In this document: one piece after another, positions 23,578 through 32,238 of the stretch
Position numbering within the stretch: the first letter of the stretch is position 1
Layout of the letters: each line of letters opens with the position of its first letter
DNA from: Candidatus Poribacteria bacterium
Lineage (GTDB): Bacteria; Poribacteria; WGA-4E; WGA-3G
Direction: 5' to 3'
DNA length: 46,153 bases
NCBI GenBank assembly: GCA_022823085.1
Contig: JAJDXV010000004.1
Span: 1 to 46,153, forward strand
Program-made: the position numbers and the translations under genes
The notes under the pieces: generated by a model
Database searches by the model: none
What the model was told of the DNA's origin: nothing
The model's input: the letters and a program-made list of their open reading frames with translations, nothing else

Positions 23578-24294
23578 TTAAAAGTACTTGAGCCGTGCCC
23601 AAGTCGTTGTGAGTTTTCTGGTCGGTTGGACGGGAGCTGGATCGTCCATTACAAATTCGTCGGGTTCTTTCTGATGGTCAGAGAGTCGGAGTCCATCAAC
23701 GACACAATTTGTGGGAAAGTTCGGTGAAGGCGGAGAGGCGTTATTAATCTCGAAGGTTTCCGCGAACACAGTCGGGCCCTCCTTGAAGTCATCTTCACCC
23801 GCAAGTTCGCCATCTAAATAGAGTTTTAAACCGTCGGGTCCCCATGTGCCTGCTATATGGTGATGCTCACCCTTTTTCCAGTCGAGTTTTTCGCTACTGG
23901 CGTTATGCCATGAATTCGCGCTTTTAATCCGCATCTGTGCGATTCCACCGTTGTTGAATTGCAGGAACACTGCATCTGTGCCGCGTTTGTAAGTCATGAA
24001 CGCAAAGAGTTCACCGGTGATGGTGCTGGTATCTAATCCCATTGTTATCCATAACTCAACGGTGCCTTCGTCGAGGTTAACGAAGCGGTCTTCCACGGGG
24101 AAGTGGATGACATCGCCAGCCTCTTTACTGACAAAACCGTTCCCGAATTTACCCGGTTCAAAACTCCCGCTGTCAACGGTGCCGCCCTCTTTTTCCACTT
24201 CTGCTTGGCTCTCTAACGCCGAAAAGAAGGTCTCCTCTGCTGTGGCGACAGAGACAGCGAGCACCATAATCGTCAAAATACATAAGGTTTTCAT
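23578..24294 (-). CDS. Secreted LamG/concanavalin-like protein with KLTTTW tail
   Basis: This 238-residue protein starts with a signal peptide (MKTLCILTIMVLAVSVATA). A LamG-like jelly roll follows: FGNGFVSKEAGDVIHFP, LDEGTVELWITMG, WKKGEHHHIAGTWGPDGLKLYLDGELAGEDD and a closing VVDGLRLSDH. It ends PTRKLTTTWARLKYF, matching the tail of the LamG protein at 18416. I chose the start at 24294 because AGGAG lies seven to eight bases upstream; the frame's first ATG (24324) overlaps the neighbouring gene and would hide the signal peptide. It is probably a carbohydrate-binding surface or periplasmic protein. The methyltransferase gene lies upstream on the same strand. Confidence 0.82.
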   Translation of the reverse strand: MKTLCILTIMVLAVSVATAEETFFSALESQAEVEKEGGTVDSGSFEPGKFGNGFVSKEAGDVIHFPVEDRFVNLDEGTVELWITMGLDTSTITGELFAFMTYKRGTDAVFLQFNNGGIAQMRIKSANSWHNASSEKLDWKKGEHHHIAGTWGPDGLKLYLDGELAGEDDFKEGPTVFAETFEINNASPPSPNFPTNCVVDGLRLSDHQKEPDEFVMDDPAPVQPTRKLTTTWARLKYF

Positions 24295-24320
24295 GATAGG
24301 TTCTCCTATTTTCGGTTGAA

Positions 24321-25124
24321 TCACTTGATTTTCGGTTTTCTACAGATCGCGTATACATACGGCGATGTTAACTGCTGGTTCGGCACCCGGAGTGCCGCGA
24401 ATAAATTGCCTACAACAATATCTGTTAGGTTAACGCATTTACAGAGGACTTCATGTCCCCATTTGCCGATAACTGCCTGCCACGGTGAGTAATCGACGAC
24501 ACTCAACTTTAAGGGGCCGCCTGTGTATCCAAATTCGGTGACCTGAAATCCTGCTGCTTGCAACGCTGCAGCAAGTCCTATCGGCAGAATGATCTTGTGT
24601 GTGGCGAGGAGTTTCGGACTTGCAACCCGCGCGATCGGTGTATACATACCGCGTAGATTCGGCGTTATCGTTAGCATCGTTCCGCCCGGTTTGAGCAGGC
24701 TGTGCATCTCTTCCAGAATTGCTTGAGGCGTACTAAAGTGTTCAATCAAACCCATTGAATACACAAAGTCGAAAGTGGTACGATGCGTTTTGGCAAAGTC
24801 GAACAGATCTTCACAGATAATCGTTCCTTTTGTGTCTGCAAGCGCGAGGTTCCGTTCTGCGAGTTGACATCCGAGTTCGGAGAAATCGACACCGTAACAC
24901 TCGCTATCGTAGTGTTGAGCGAGGTAAGGGAGCCAGAGGGAATCGGCGCATCCGAGTTCAATGAGTGTCGGTTGTTTGAAACCGGCGAGTGCGCTGTGGA
25001 ACAATTTTGCCAGTTGACGGTTTGCCACGTACGCCCACCGTAGATGTCGAACCTTATGTTGTTGCCCGTCCCAGAGCGTCGTCCAATAGGATTCGTCTGT
25101 CAACGGTTTGACCTGCGAACGCAT
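24321..25124 (-). CDS. Class I SAM-dependent methyltransferase
   Basis: This 267-residue protein has methyltransferase motif I as LIELGCADSLWLPYLAQ (about residues 56-72), motif II CYGVDFSELG, and the motif IV-like FDFVYSMGLIEHFS, followed by a GGTMLTITPNLRGMY segment. It resembles the UbiE/Coq5-like Methyltransf_11 family that methylates small molecules. I chose ATG 25124: it follows GGAGGAGG and sits one base after the stop of the DUF2851 gene, indicating tight translational coupling. The upstream candidate at 25178 would read into that gene. Confidence 0.82.
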   Translation of the reverse strand: MRSQVKPLTDESYWTTLWDGQQHKVRHLRWAYVANRQLAKLFHSALAGFKQPTLIELGCADSLWLPYLAQHYDSECYGVDFSELGCQLAERNLALADTKGTIICEDLFDFAKTHRTTFDFVYSMGLIEHFSTPQAILEEMHSLLKPGGTMLTITPNLRGMYTPIARVASPKLLATHKIILPIGLAAALQAAGFQVTEFGYTGGPLKLSVVDYSPWQAVIGKWGHEVLCKCVNLTDIVVGNLFAALRVPNQQLTSPYVYAICRKPKIK

Positions 25125-25125
25125 A

Positions 25126-26586
25126 CTAATCCTCCTCCGGTAGCACTGCATCGTGTTCCAAGATGGGGCAGAGATCACAGAGTTGGTCGGCGCAGTAATT
25201 TTTGTATAAACGGATAATCCCTTGCTCAGTTTTAGCGGTCGGTTTCAAATGGCGCATCTGTTGTGTCTGCGTGAAAATCTGTTCATCAATTTTGCGGATG
25301 ATCTTGTTTCCAGTTGATTTGGCACCGACACCGTAGAGTCGTAAGACTGCCTCCTGCAGTTGTTGACTGTCCGCTTCAACTGCCCAAATATAGGCAACTG
25401 GCAGGATTTTATTGATAATAATGTCTACGGCTCGGTCTTTACCAATCAATGCTGTTGTGCGTGTGCTTTTTAAACCGAAGTTAGAATGCTGATCCCAGTA
25501 GCCGGTAGGTTCGAGCATCAGGTGCGTACGTAGTTCAGTATGGATAGTTTGTAGTGCTCTTTTTGTGTCTGCGGTTGCTACTTTTTCACAGATTGGGAGA
25601 AAGTACATCATGAGGCTTCCTTGACAGCGATGGATTAACTGACTCATCGCTGCGATACGTCGTACAGGGTGATTAAATGGTCTTCCTGTAAAGCTCCAGC
25701 GTGCCTCGGTCATACGCGGCGGAAGTTTTGCATACTCCGAAGTACGCCACTGCTCTTCCAATGCGGTGAGGTCTGGGTCGTTCGCTGCTTCTGGTGGTAA
25801 AGGTTTCTCCCGTTGTGATGGCAGGAGTCCGGCGACTCCAAAGAGCGTCGCTTGAATCTCAAGTTCGGATTTCTGGTCGAGGTCGGCGAAAGGGACATGT
25901 TGTGCCAATTCTCTCATGGCTTTACTGTTGCGTTCGTATCCTAATGCCTCCATGATACCTTCATAGAGAAGTTGCTCGAAATTGAGTCGGGTTCTCAGCA
26001 GCCGCATTGACTCCGTTTTTTCCAAGAACCGTTCGCGTCCCAACGACTCGAAAACGCCTTTCAAGATTTCTATGTTCAGCTGTTTCCCTGTTATTCGACA
26101 GAGACCGTCAGTCGTTGCTGTGTCTTTCGTATTGTCGTACAGTTCACCTGTATCTACTGCGACCCATTTCAGTAATTCCAAAGTTGGGACGCGCTTTCCG
26201 TTCTGTAGCCGTGTCCGTAGGTTGAAATCGTCGTTAAAAAAGACCGTGTGTAGAATTACCCGATTATATCTCGAATTGAGATGATGCTGATGTGCGTACC
26301 ACTCTGAGGATCGGACGTGAATTTCGACATCACCGATCTGTAGTTTTCCGTCAATCTCAATTTCGGCGTGCATAAAATCGGGGCCCTCATTATGGTTCCA
26401 GATACCGGGTTTTAGGATGCGGATGGCACGTCTATCAATTGATGCCATGTTGGTATCAAAAAAGTGTTGTGCATTCCACATTTGCTGAACGCGTGCCTCG
26501 TCAATTCTGCTGAGGTCTGGATTGTGGGTCTCATGAGTTTCCCTGAAGCGTTTAGAGAGCTGTTCAACTGTAAATGTTTCGTTCAT
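25126..26586 (-). CDS. DUF2851 family protein
   Basis: This 486-residue protein matches DUF2851: QMWNAQHF near the start, GIWNHNEGPDFMHAEIEIDGKLQIGDVEIHVRSSEWYAHQHH (about residues 60-102, spanning the conserved GPDF and GDVEIH motifs), YNRVILHTVF, and a C-terminal four-cysteine-like end DQLCDLCPILEHD. The GDVEIH...WY pattern is shared with PD-(D/E)XK nuclease-like folds, but no biochemical role is established. It has no membrane segment. It heads a two-gene unit with the methyltransferase at 24321. Confidence 0.85.
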   Translation of the reverse strand: MNETFTVEQLSKRFRETHETHNPDLSRIDEARVQQMWNAQHFFDTNMASIDRRAIRILKPGIWNHNEGPDFMHAEIEIDGKLQIGDVEIHVRSSEWYAHQHHLNSRYNRVILHTVFFNDDFNLRTRLQNGKRVPTLELLKWVAVDTGELYDNTKDTATTDGLCRITGKQLNIEILKGVFESLGRERFLEKTESMRLLRTRLNFEQLLYEGIMEALGYERNSKAMRELAQHVPFADLDQKSELEIQATLFGVAGLLPSQREKPLPPEAANDPDLTALEEQWRTSEYAKLPPRMTEARWSFTGRPFNHPVRRIAAMSQLIHRCQGSLMMYFLPICEKVATADTKRALQTIHTELRTHLMLEPTGYWDQHSNFGLKSTRTTALIGKDRAVDIIINKILPVAYIWAVEADSQQLQEAVLRLYGVGAKSTGNKIIRKIDEQIFTQTQQMRHLKPTAKTEQGIIRLYKNYCADQLCDLCPILEHDAVLPEED

Positions 26587-26608
26587 ATTATGGTATCACC
26601 TGTCGCGT

Positions 26609-27238
26609 TTACTTTGCTCCGAGAATTTCGTTCAACAATTCCTGTGTTGCAACGGTCGGTTTGGCGTGTGCACAAACAGCAGAGATTACAGCGATCCCGT
26701 GTGCGCCTGCGCGAATGACATCTGCTGCCGTCTGGACACCGATCCCACCGATAGCGATAACCGGACACGCCGCGATGTCGCACATTCGGCGAAGCCGGTC
26801 CAATCCCTTAGCCGTTTCAGTATCCGGTTTTGAAGTTGTGCCGTAGATGGGACCGAAGCCGATATAATCGGCACCCTCTGAAATTGCTGCGAATATTTTA
26901 TCTTCAGTTCGAGCGGATGCCCCGATGATGGCGTTTGTCGGGAGAATCTGTCTTCCGATAGAGACAGGCATGTCGTCTTGCCCGAAATGCGCGCCTGCTG
27001 CACCGGCAGCGAGTGCGATGTCCGCTCTGTCGTTTACGATTAAGGGGACCTTGTGCTGTTCACATATCGCCTGCATGTTCTTCGCTTCAGCGATCAATTG
27101 ACGCGTTGTCCCCTCTTTTTGACGGAATTGCAATGTATCCGCGCCCCCCGCGATTGTGAGTTCTGCTAACTCTGCATGCGTGAATCGCGATTGCAGCGTT
27201 GTATCCGTAATGACGTGAAGGACACCGATATTTTTCAT
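26609..27238 (-). CDS. thiE: Thiamine-phosphate synthase
   Basis: This 209-residue TIM-barrel enzyme joins the hydroxymethylpyrimidine and thiazole moieties to form thiamine phosphate. It shows LQFRQKEG near residue 37, the metal and diphosphate site VNDRADIALAAGAAGAHFGQDDMP, IGASAR, YIGFGPIYGTTSKPD, and the phosphate-binding IAIGGIG. The ATG at 27238 starts MKNIGVLHVITD, the natural family start; the longer frame adds 29 unrelated residues. No thi-box riboswitch is visible upstream and no other thiamine genes are near. Confidence 0.9.
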   Translation of the reverse strand: MKNIGVLHVITDTTLQSRFTHAELAELTIAGGADTLQFRQKEGTTRQLIAEAKNMQAICEQHKVPLIVNDRADIALAAGAAGAHFGQDDMPVSIGRQILPTNAIIGASARTEDKIFAAISEGADYIGFGPIYGTTSKPDTETAKGLDRLRRMCDIAACPVIAIGGIGVQTAADVIRAGAHGIAVISAVCAHAKPTVATQELLNEILGAK

Positions 27239-27357
27239 TGGTATATTGCCCAAGATGTGATAAATTAGAGTTATCGGTAAGAAGGCGGTTCTTCTTTCTA
27301 ACAACTCATAACTGAATACTGACAACTCATAAGTATATCACATATAGGAGATACTTT

Positions 27358-27993
27358 GTGAATAATTTATTGTTTCAATCTGGAGATAAGGTGTTATTTA
27401 TTGGCGATAGTATTACGGATTGCGGACGGCGGAATGAACACGCCCCTTACGGACACGGGTACGTCCGTAAAATCACTGAACTCATCACTGCCAAATACCC
27501 GGAACGCGAGATCACTTATGTCAACAAAGGCATTGGGGGGGATATCGTTGAGGGTTTAGAGGAGCGGTGGGACACCGATGTGATTGTCGAGAAACCGAAC
27601 TGGCTCTCAGTGAAAATTGGTATTAACAATGCGAGTCGCCAGTATGCGGGTGATGTCTCCACGGAAGCCTATCTACCGGTTTGGGAAGCGTGCTATCGAC
27701 GGATTCTCACGCGTGTGAAATCGGAATTAGACGCGCCGCTTTTTCTGTTTGAAATTTTCTATATTGAAGAAGATGTTGACGAGCCGCGCCCGCTGGCTGT
27801 GGACGCTTACAACGAAAGCATACATCGGCTCGCCGGAGAGTTTGATGCGAAATTGATACCGACGAATGCCGCTTTCGACAAAGCGGTTGCTGCGCGTCCC
27901 GGAGCACTTTGGACAACGCGCGATGGCGTTCATCCAAATGCGGAAGGTCATACCTTGATGGCGTTGGAATTCCTAAAACAGGCAGAATGGTAA
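27358..27993 (+). CDS. SGNH/GDSL-type hydrolase
   Basis: This 211-residue protein belongs to the SGNH hydrolase family. Block I is LFIGDSITDCG with the nucleophilic serine, block II has the glycine in NKGIGGD, block III GINNASR, and block V TTRDGVHPNAEGH with the catalytic Asp and His. Such enzymes cleave esters on acetylated sugars, lipids or rhamnogalacturonan. It begins at GTG 27358 with GGAG nine bases before. No signal peptide is present. The 119-bp gap upstream carries fragments of the GTTGTCAGTT-type repeat. Confidence 0.88.
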   Translation: MNNLLFQSGDKVLFIGDSITDCGRRNEHAPYGHGYVRKITELITAKYPEREITYVNKGIGGDIVEGLEERWDTDVIVEKPNWLSVKIGINNASRQYAGDVSTEAYLPVWEACYRRILTRVKSELDAPLFLFEIFYIEEDVDEPRPLAVDAYNESIHRLAGEFDAKLIPTNAAFDKAVAARPGALWTTRDGVHPNAEGHTLMALEFLKQAEW

Positions 27994-28064
27994 GTTTCTG
28001 GTGTTGCTAAGGTATGCGATGCAGACGACAATCTGGTATCGTGCTAAGATGGAAGAGAGAATAT

Positions 28065-28559
28065 TCATGGGGAATCAAGTTGTCTTTGCACGTGGTCTCT
28101 GCTAACTGCCCAAACGTGATTACCGACATCCATGAGTTGTGGCGCGAACCGGGATTTCGCGATTTCGTTCTTGAAGCCGTCGCCACCGTACGCATTTAGA
28201 AGGATGAGAGCAAAGGCAATAACAAGTCCACTGGAAGCGATTCCGAAGCATATCCCTAATAGACGGTTTGCCCAACCGAGAACGCCTTTTTCGAGGATAC
28301 GCTGGATACGCTCACAGAGTGAGTCAACGAGGATAGAGGCAACGAGTACAATGGCGATGATGCTCAACCATTTTGCCCAATTTGGGTCTGCTATGAATTT
28401 CTGAAGGAATGCTGCCGGGTAATGCCAAAGTTGGCAGGCCATGAAGAATCCTACGCCGATGACGAATACACCCCAAACACTGCGGGTGAAACCGACGCGG
28501 AAGCAGCCTATGCCGGACAGTCCAACGAGAATGAGGATACCGATATCAAGTTTTGTCAT
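28065..28559 (-). CDS. CvpA-like membrane protein
   Basis: This 164-residue protein has four hydrophobic segments (about residues 5-20, 24-44, 62-82 and 98-120) with the CvpA family pattern: LDIGILILVGLSGIGCFRVGFTRSVWG at the start and LLGICFGIASSGLVIA later. CvpA family proteins sit in the inner membrane; in E. coli CvpA is linked to colicin V production and envelope stress. It is the last gene of a minus-strand unit with the sigma factor, FHA protein and peptidase, 27 bp after the peptidase gene. Confidence 0.75.
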   Translation of the reverse strand: MTKLDIGILILVGLSGIGCFRVGFTRSVWGVFVIGVGFFMACQLWHYPAAFLQKFIADPNWAKWLSIIAIVLVASILVDSLCERIQRILEKGVLGWANRLLGICFGIASSGLVIAFALILLNAYGGDGFKNEIAKSRFAPQLMDVGNHVWAVSRDHVQRQLDSP

Positions 28560-28586
28560 TGCTGGGATGTTTATAGGTGTCGCGCC

Positions 28587-29666
28587 CTATGAAATGTTCA
28601 AGAAGGGGATGTCCTTCAGCGTTAACCCGAAGGTCTGTTTAATCACTAAATCTGCCGGAATCCCACTACTCAGTTGATGGAGCAGGTCGCGAATTTTGGA
28701 ATAGCCGGATTGCTGAACAAGATATTCAACGATTGCTGCGGATTGAATATACGCTAAGTTTCGGTGTTTCGTTGGGATCTGGCTAAACGGTTTGTTGAGT
28801 GCGTCGATTGGCAGCAGTTGGTTCTTTTCTGCCGCCTGTTTTAAATTAAATCTTTCGAACTGGAACATGGGACGTGCGATACTTTGTGCCAATCCTTCGT
28901 TGATCCACACCGGACATTGTCCGTTGGTTAGATGGTAGACCAATAGATGCACCCATTCGTGTCGAAGCAGGGCGTACAGGATTCCAAGCACCGGATCACC
29001 AGGGGCGCAGTATCCGAGATGGATGCTACCGTCATAGTATCCACTTGCCCATTGCGGTAGTGAACGTTGCGATACTGCGGTGCCGTTTGTATTTTTAATG
29101 GAAATAGGTACAGGAGAGAGCGGATAGTAGCCTAAGATTTCTCCGAGTTCAGCATAGGTTCGGTGAATGAGTTGACAAATATACCAGAGTGTCTGAGAGC
29201 TCATTTCGGAATGGCAAGTTAGACTAAAAATTTCGGAGTTTACATGTTGTTGAGGTCGGGCTGTGGTGTCAAAGTTTAATCGTTTACGGAACTCTTGTGG
29301 TGGTGGTTGGCGTAGGTTGTCCAGGGAAATCAAACTATCATAACAGGCTTTCTCGTCAAGAATACGCGCTTTGCGTCTCAAAGCGGTCGGCGAATCTGGA
29401 CATAGTCGGAGTGCAATATCAAGGCATGCCAATGCTGTGTCCCATTCTCCGACCATCTCATAAGCTTTGGCAAGGTCAGCATAGATATAGTGATGCTGTG
29501 CTGACCCTAATTTCAAGCCAGCGAGATAGTGTTGAATAGCCTCAACGTAGCATGCTTGTCCATAACAGAGCGTTGCTTGTTGGAAGTGTGACAATGCTAA
29601 TGAATTGGTATGCCTTAGATGCACTGCTCTTATAAGGAACGGTGGTTTTCTAATTCTGATGTCCAC
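28587..29666 (-). CDS. Peptidase MA-like zinc metalloprotease with TPR N-terminus
   Basis: This 359-residue protein has TPR-like helices at about residues 20-120 (LSHFQQATLCYGQACYVEAIQHYL, YIYADLAKAYEMVGEWDTALACL). Further on, LLRHEWVHLLVYHL (about residue 235) is a HExxH zinc site, with NEGLAQSIA giving the third ligand glutamate downstream; this matches the peptidase MA / gluzincin group. It has no clear signal peptide. The start is GTG preceded by AGGAGAAGGA. It sits in an operon after the FHA gene (23 bp gap) and before the CvpA-like gene. Confidence 0.75.
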   Translation of the reverse strand: MDIRIRKPPFLIRAVHLRHTNSLALSHFQQATLCYGQACYVEAIQHYLAGLKLGSAQHHYIYADLAKAYEMVGEWDTALACLDIALRLCPDSPTALRRKARILDEKACYDSLISLDNLRQPPPQEFRKRLNFDTTARPQQHVNSEIFSLTCHSEMSSQTLWYICQLIHRTYAELGEILGYYPLSPVPISIKNTNGTAVSQRSLPQWASGYYDGSIHLGYCAPGDPVLGILYALLRHEWVHLLVYHLTNGQCPVWINEGLAQSIARPMFQFERFNLKQAAEKNQLLPIDALNKPFSQIPTKHRNLAYIQSAAIVEYLVQQSGYSKIRDLLHQLSSGIPADLVIKQTFGLTLKDIPFLNIS

Positions 29667-29689
29667 CCGTTCCTTCTCCTGCGTAGCTA

Positions 29690-30343
29690 TTAAGATTCAA
29701 TGCCGATAATTTTGAGACTAATTTTCCCACATTTCAGTGTGGACCCCTCGCGAACTGGGGCGGACATCGCCACGCGTTCGTTGTTGACGTAAGTCGTATT
29801 AGAGCTGCCGATATCTGTGACGTAGACACCGTTATCTTTTTGCTCAAATCGTACATGCAAACGGGAAAGTGCGCGACTGCCGTCATAGCGATTTAGCATT
29901 TCTGGGGATGCGGGTGTCTGTTCGGAGTCCCAGCGTCGTAGTTCATCAGGGTTGGGTGAAGATGCTCCCACCTGCATAATTTCGGTGGTTTCGTTCCCCA
30001 TACCGTGTGGACTATAACCGGGTTGCGGCTCTAAGCCGTCCATTGGAACACCGGCTTCCGCTCCGTCGCCTCGGATCTCCGCCATGACACGTTCGCGTGC
30101 TCTTTCTTGAGCGCCCAACGGCGGTTCAATATTTTCTTTTTCCTCGAAGCGATAGTGTGAGAAGTCGATTAATTGTTTCAATGGCTGAAGTTCGGGGATG
30201 TTGTTGATCTCTTTTAGAAGGCGTTTTTGCTTACGTGAAAGCCTTTCGTTTTTCAACCAACAAGCGTAAGCTTCCAACATCTCAGCCTTTTTGAGATCAT
30301 CCGCTGAGATTCCGTCCTTCTGCCATTTCTTCCAGAAGCGCAT
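29690..30343 (-). CDS. FHA-domain protein
   Basis: This 217-residue protein has a C-terminal forkhead-associated domain (about residues 140-217) with the phosphothreonine-binding residues in SRLHVRFEQKD, DIGSSNTTYVNNERV and the strand LKCGKISLKI. The N-terminal 130 residues are charged, helical and proline-rich, with no cysteine clusters of a typical ZAS anti-sigma factor and no membrane segment. It lies 16 bp downstream of the ECF sigma gene, the position normally held by an anti-sigma gene, so it may link phosphorylation to that sigma factor. GGAGG precedes the ATG. Confidence 0.85.
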   Translation of the reverse strand: MRFWKKWQKDGISADDLKKAEMLEAYACWLKNERLSRKQKRLLKEINNIPELQPLKQLIDFSHYRFEEKENIEPPLGAQERARERVMAEIRGDGAEAGVPMDGLEPQPGYSPHGMGNETTEIMQVGASSPNPDELRRWDSEQTPASPEMLNRYDGSRALSRLHVRFEQKDNGVYVTDIGSSNTTYVNNERVAMSAPVREGSTLKCGKISLKIIGIES

Positions 30344-30359
30344 TAGTTAATCCTCCAAA

Positions 30360-30980
30360 TTAATAGATCCATTGGATGCCTTTAGCAACCAGAATTTTCC
30401 GCAATTCTTCAGTGCACCGGAAGATCCAGATTTTTACTGTTCCTTCTTTCCGGTTAAGAATGCGGGCAATCTCAGCAATACTATAACCTTCTAAGTGCCG
30501 CAACATCCATGCGATCCGATGATTGGGTTTCGTGACCTGTTCAAGGGCACTTTCCAATATCTGTTGTGCTTCTGCGGCTTCAATTTCTTGTTCGGGGCCG
30601 GTGTAGGGGTCCTCATATTGACTCAAAGGTTGTTCATCTTCTTCAGGTGAACCGCTGAGTGGATGCTCCCGAATCCGGTTCCGTTTCCGTATTGCATCGA
30701 TAATGGTGTTACGAGCCACCATATTTAACCATGCTTGAAAACTACCCTTTTCTGCGTCCCATTTATTTTTGTTTAGCTTTTGCCAAACCTTGACGAACAC
30801 ATCGGAGGCGACCTCTTCAGTGTCTTGGTAATTTCCAAGCATTCGGTAGGCTTTGTTATAAACCCACTTATAATGCTTGTCGAACAATTGCCTAAACGCG
30901 GCATCATTGCCTGCTTTCGCTTGGGTCGCGAGATAGGTGTCTTCGACAGCAGATAAATCATTAGGTGTTTGGCGCGCCAT
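30360..30980 (-). CDS. ECF-type RNA polymerase sigma factor
   Basis: This 206-residue sigma-70 family protein has region 2 (AFRQLFDKHYKWVYNKAYRMLGNYQDTEEVASDVFVKVWQ split by the usual turns, about residues 26-70) and region 4 with the helix-turn-helix HLEGYSIAEIARILNRKEGTVKIWIFR (about 163-190). The linker between them is rich in acidic residues. The size and domain makeup fit group IV (ECF) sigma factors. AAGGAG precedes the ATG. It is the first gene of a four-gene unit with FHA protein, peptidase and CvpA-like protein. No membrane anti-sigma gene is present next to it. Confidence 0.9.
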   Translation of the reverse strand: MARQTPNDLSAVEDTYLATQAKAGNDAAFRQLFDKHYKWVYNKAYRMLGNYQDTEEVASDVFVKVWQKLNKNKWDAEKGSFQAWLNMVARNTIIDAIRKRNRIREHPLSGSPEEDEQPLSQYEDPYTGPEQEIEAAEAQQILESALEQVTKPNHRIAWMLRHLEGYSIAEIARILNRKEGTVKIWIFRCTEELRKILVAKGIQWIY

Positions 30981-31235
30981 TATAATCTGCTCCTTCGCCT
31001 ATAAGAATCCTTATTTAGCAGGCTATACATAACAACGTAACAAAACAAATTGGGTTTCAAAAAAGGAAGAAAAAACGGCACGCCACAGAAACTAATGCGC
31101 TACCAGTGTTTCTTACATTCATTATATAAATTATCACAGGATATGTCAAGAAAAAACAGTTTTTATACGATTTTTGCGGAATTTGGTTATAATTTTCTTT
31201 GGAACTTTGAAATGGAATGCGTAAGTACGGAAGTT

Positions 31236-32114
31236 TCAAGGAACACTTGCGAGTACGATTCGCTCTTTTTCAGCATAGTCCTTGATCAGTTCGCAGCTGC
31301 AGTAAGCAGATTCGGCATTAACAAGCGTCCGAACGGTGTCTGCCTGTGTGTCGCCGATTTCGAGACTCAGTTTTCCGTTCGATGCAAGGTATGCGGGTGC
31401 TTCAGCAATTAATCGGCGAATTACGGCAAGCCCGTCATTACCGGCAAAGAGTGCGATTTCTGGTTCGTAATTGCGGACATCTGGGCTCAGGCTATCCCAT
31501 TCTGTTTTTTTCACGTAAGGTGGATTGCAGACGATCCAATTGAAGGGCGTTTCTCCGTTAGGGTCTATCGCTTTTATAGGCTCAAATAGATCGCCGGATA
31601 GAAATTCGATTTGTGCCGCGCAGTTGTGTGTTTCCGCATTTTTCTCGGCAACTACGAGTGCATCTTCAGAGAGGTCGGTCGCTGTAATATCCCATTCTGG
31701 TTGATGTGTCGCCAGAATTGTGGCGATGACCCCGCTACCTGTACCGATTTCTAATAAACGTTGAGGTTTGTCCGTTTGAGCCGTGAGGACAGTTTCAACA
31801 AGTTGTTCTGTCTCAGGTCTCGGAATAAGGACGCGTTCATCTACGTAGAACTCTAATGACATGAACTCTTTTCGGTTTGTTAAGTAACTGATCGGTGTAC
31901 GATCGATCCGCTTTTTGATAAGTTCGCGAAATGGTGTGAGATGTTCTTGGAAGACAGGCATCTCAAAGTCGAGATAAAGTTGCAGGCGACTTTTTCCGAG
32001 TAGATGTCCGAGGAGTACCTCTGCATCTAACCTCGGATTCGGGATAGCGTTTTTTTCAAAATACTGCGATGTCCAATCGAGTAAATCGACCACACGCCAT
32101 GTATTGTTCGGCAT
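31236..32114 (-). CDS. prmC: Peptide chain release factor N5-glutamine methyltransferase
   Basis: This 292-residue enzyme methylates the glutamine of the GGQ motif of release factors. It has the N-terminal helical domain (LLDWTSQYF, NPRLDAEVLLGHLLG), the RPETEQLVE segment, SAM motif I LLEIGTGSGVIATIL (about 113-127), and the catalytic NPPYV motif at about 189. Its target prfA lies 125 bp away on the same strand, which is the usual gene order. GAGGAAC precedes the ATG. Confidence 0.93.
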   Translation of the reverse strand: MPNNTWRVVDLLDWTSQYFEKNAIPNPRLDAEVLLGHLLGKSRLQLYLDFEMPVFQEHLTPFRELIKKRIDRTPISYLTNRKEFMSLEFYVDERVLIPRPETEQLVETVLTAQTDKPQRLLEIGTGSGVIATILATHQPEWDITATDLSEDALVVAEKNAETHNCAAQIEFLSGDLFEPIKAIDPNGETPFNWIVCNPPYVKKTEWDSLSPDVRNYEPEIALFAGNDGLAVIRRLIAEAPAYLASNGKLSLEIGDTQADTVRTLVNAESAYCSCELIKDYAEKERIVLASVP

Positions 32115-32187
32115 CGTCTCGTGTTCCTCAATCGGGGTGTGTTTATAGTGCCCTGGAAAAATAATAAGACACGCTTTGAAAGACGGA

Positions 32188-32207
32188 CGAGGAAACCTCG
32201 CCCCTAC
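32188..32207. repeat. Palindromic hairpin repeat before CCCCTAC
   Basis: The arms cgagg (32188-32192) and cctcg (32196-32200) with loop aaa are followed by CCCCTAC. The layout matches the hairpins at 67 and 23395, with different arms but the same 3' flank. It lies between prfA and prmC. Confidence 0.55.
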
Positions 32208-32238
32208 AAACGTTTTCAGTTAAAGGAAGAGTGTCTAC

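Noticed and set aside
27239..27357. Thi-box (TPP) riboswitch before thiE
   Set aside because: The conserved CTGAGA and ACCTGAT elements are absent; the gap holds repeat fragments instead.
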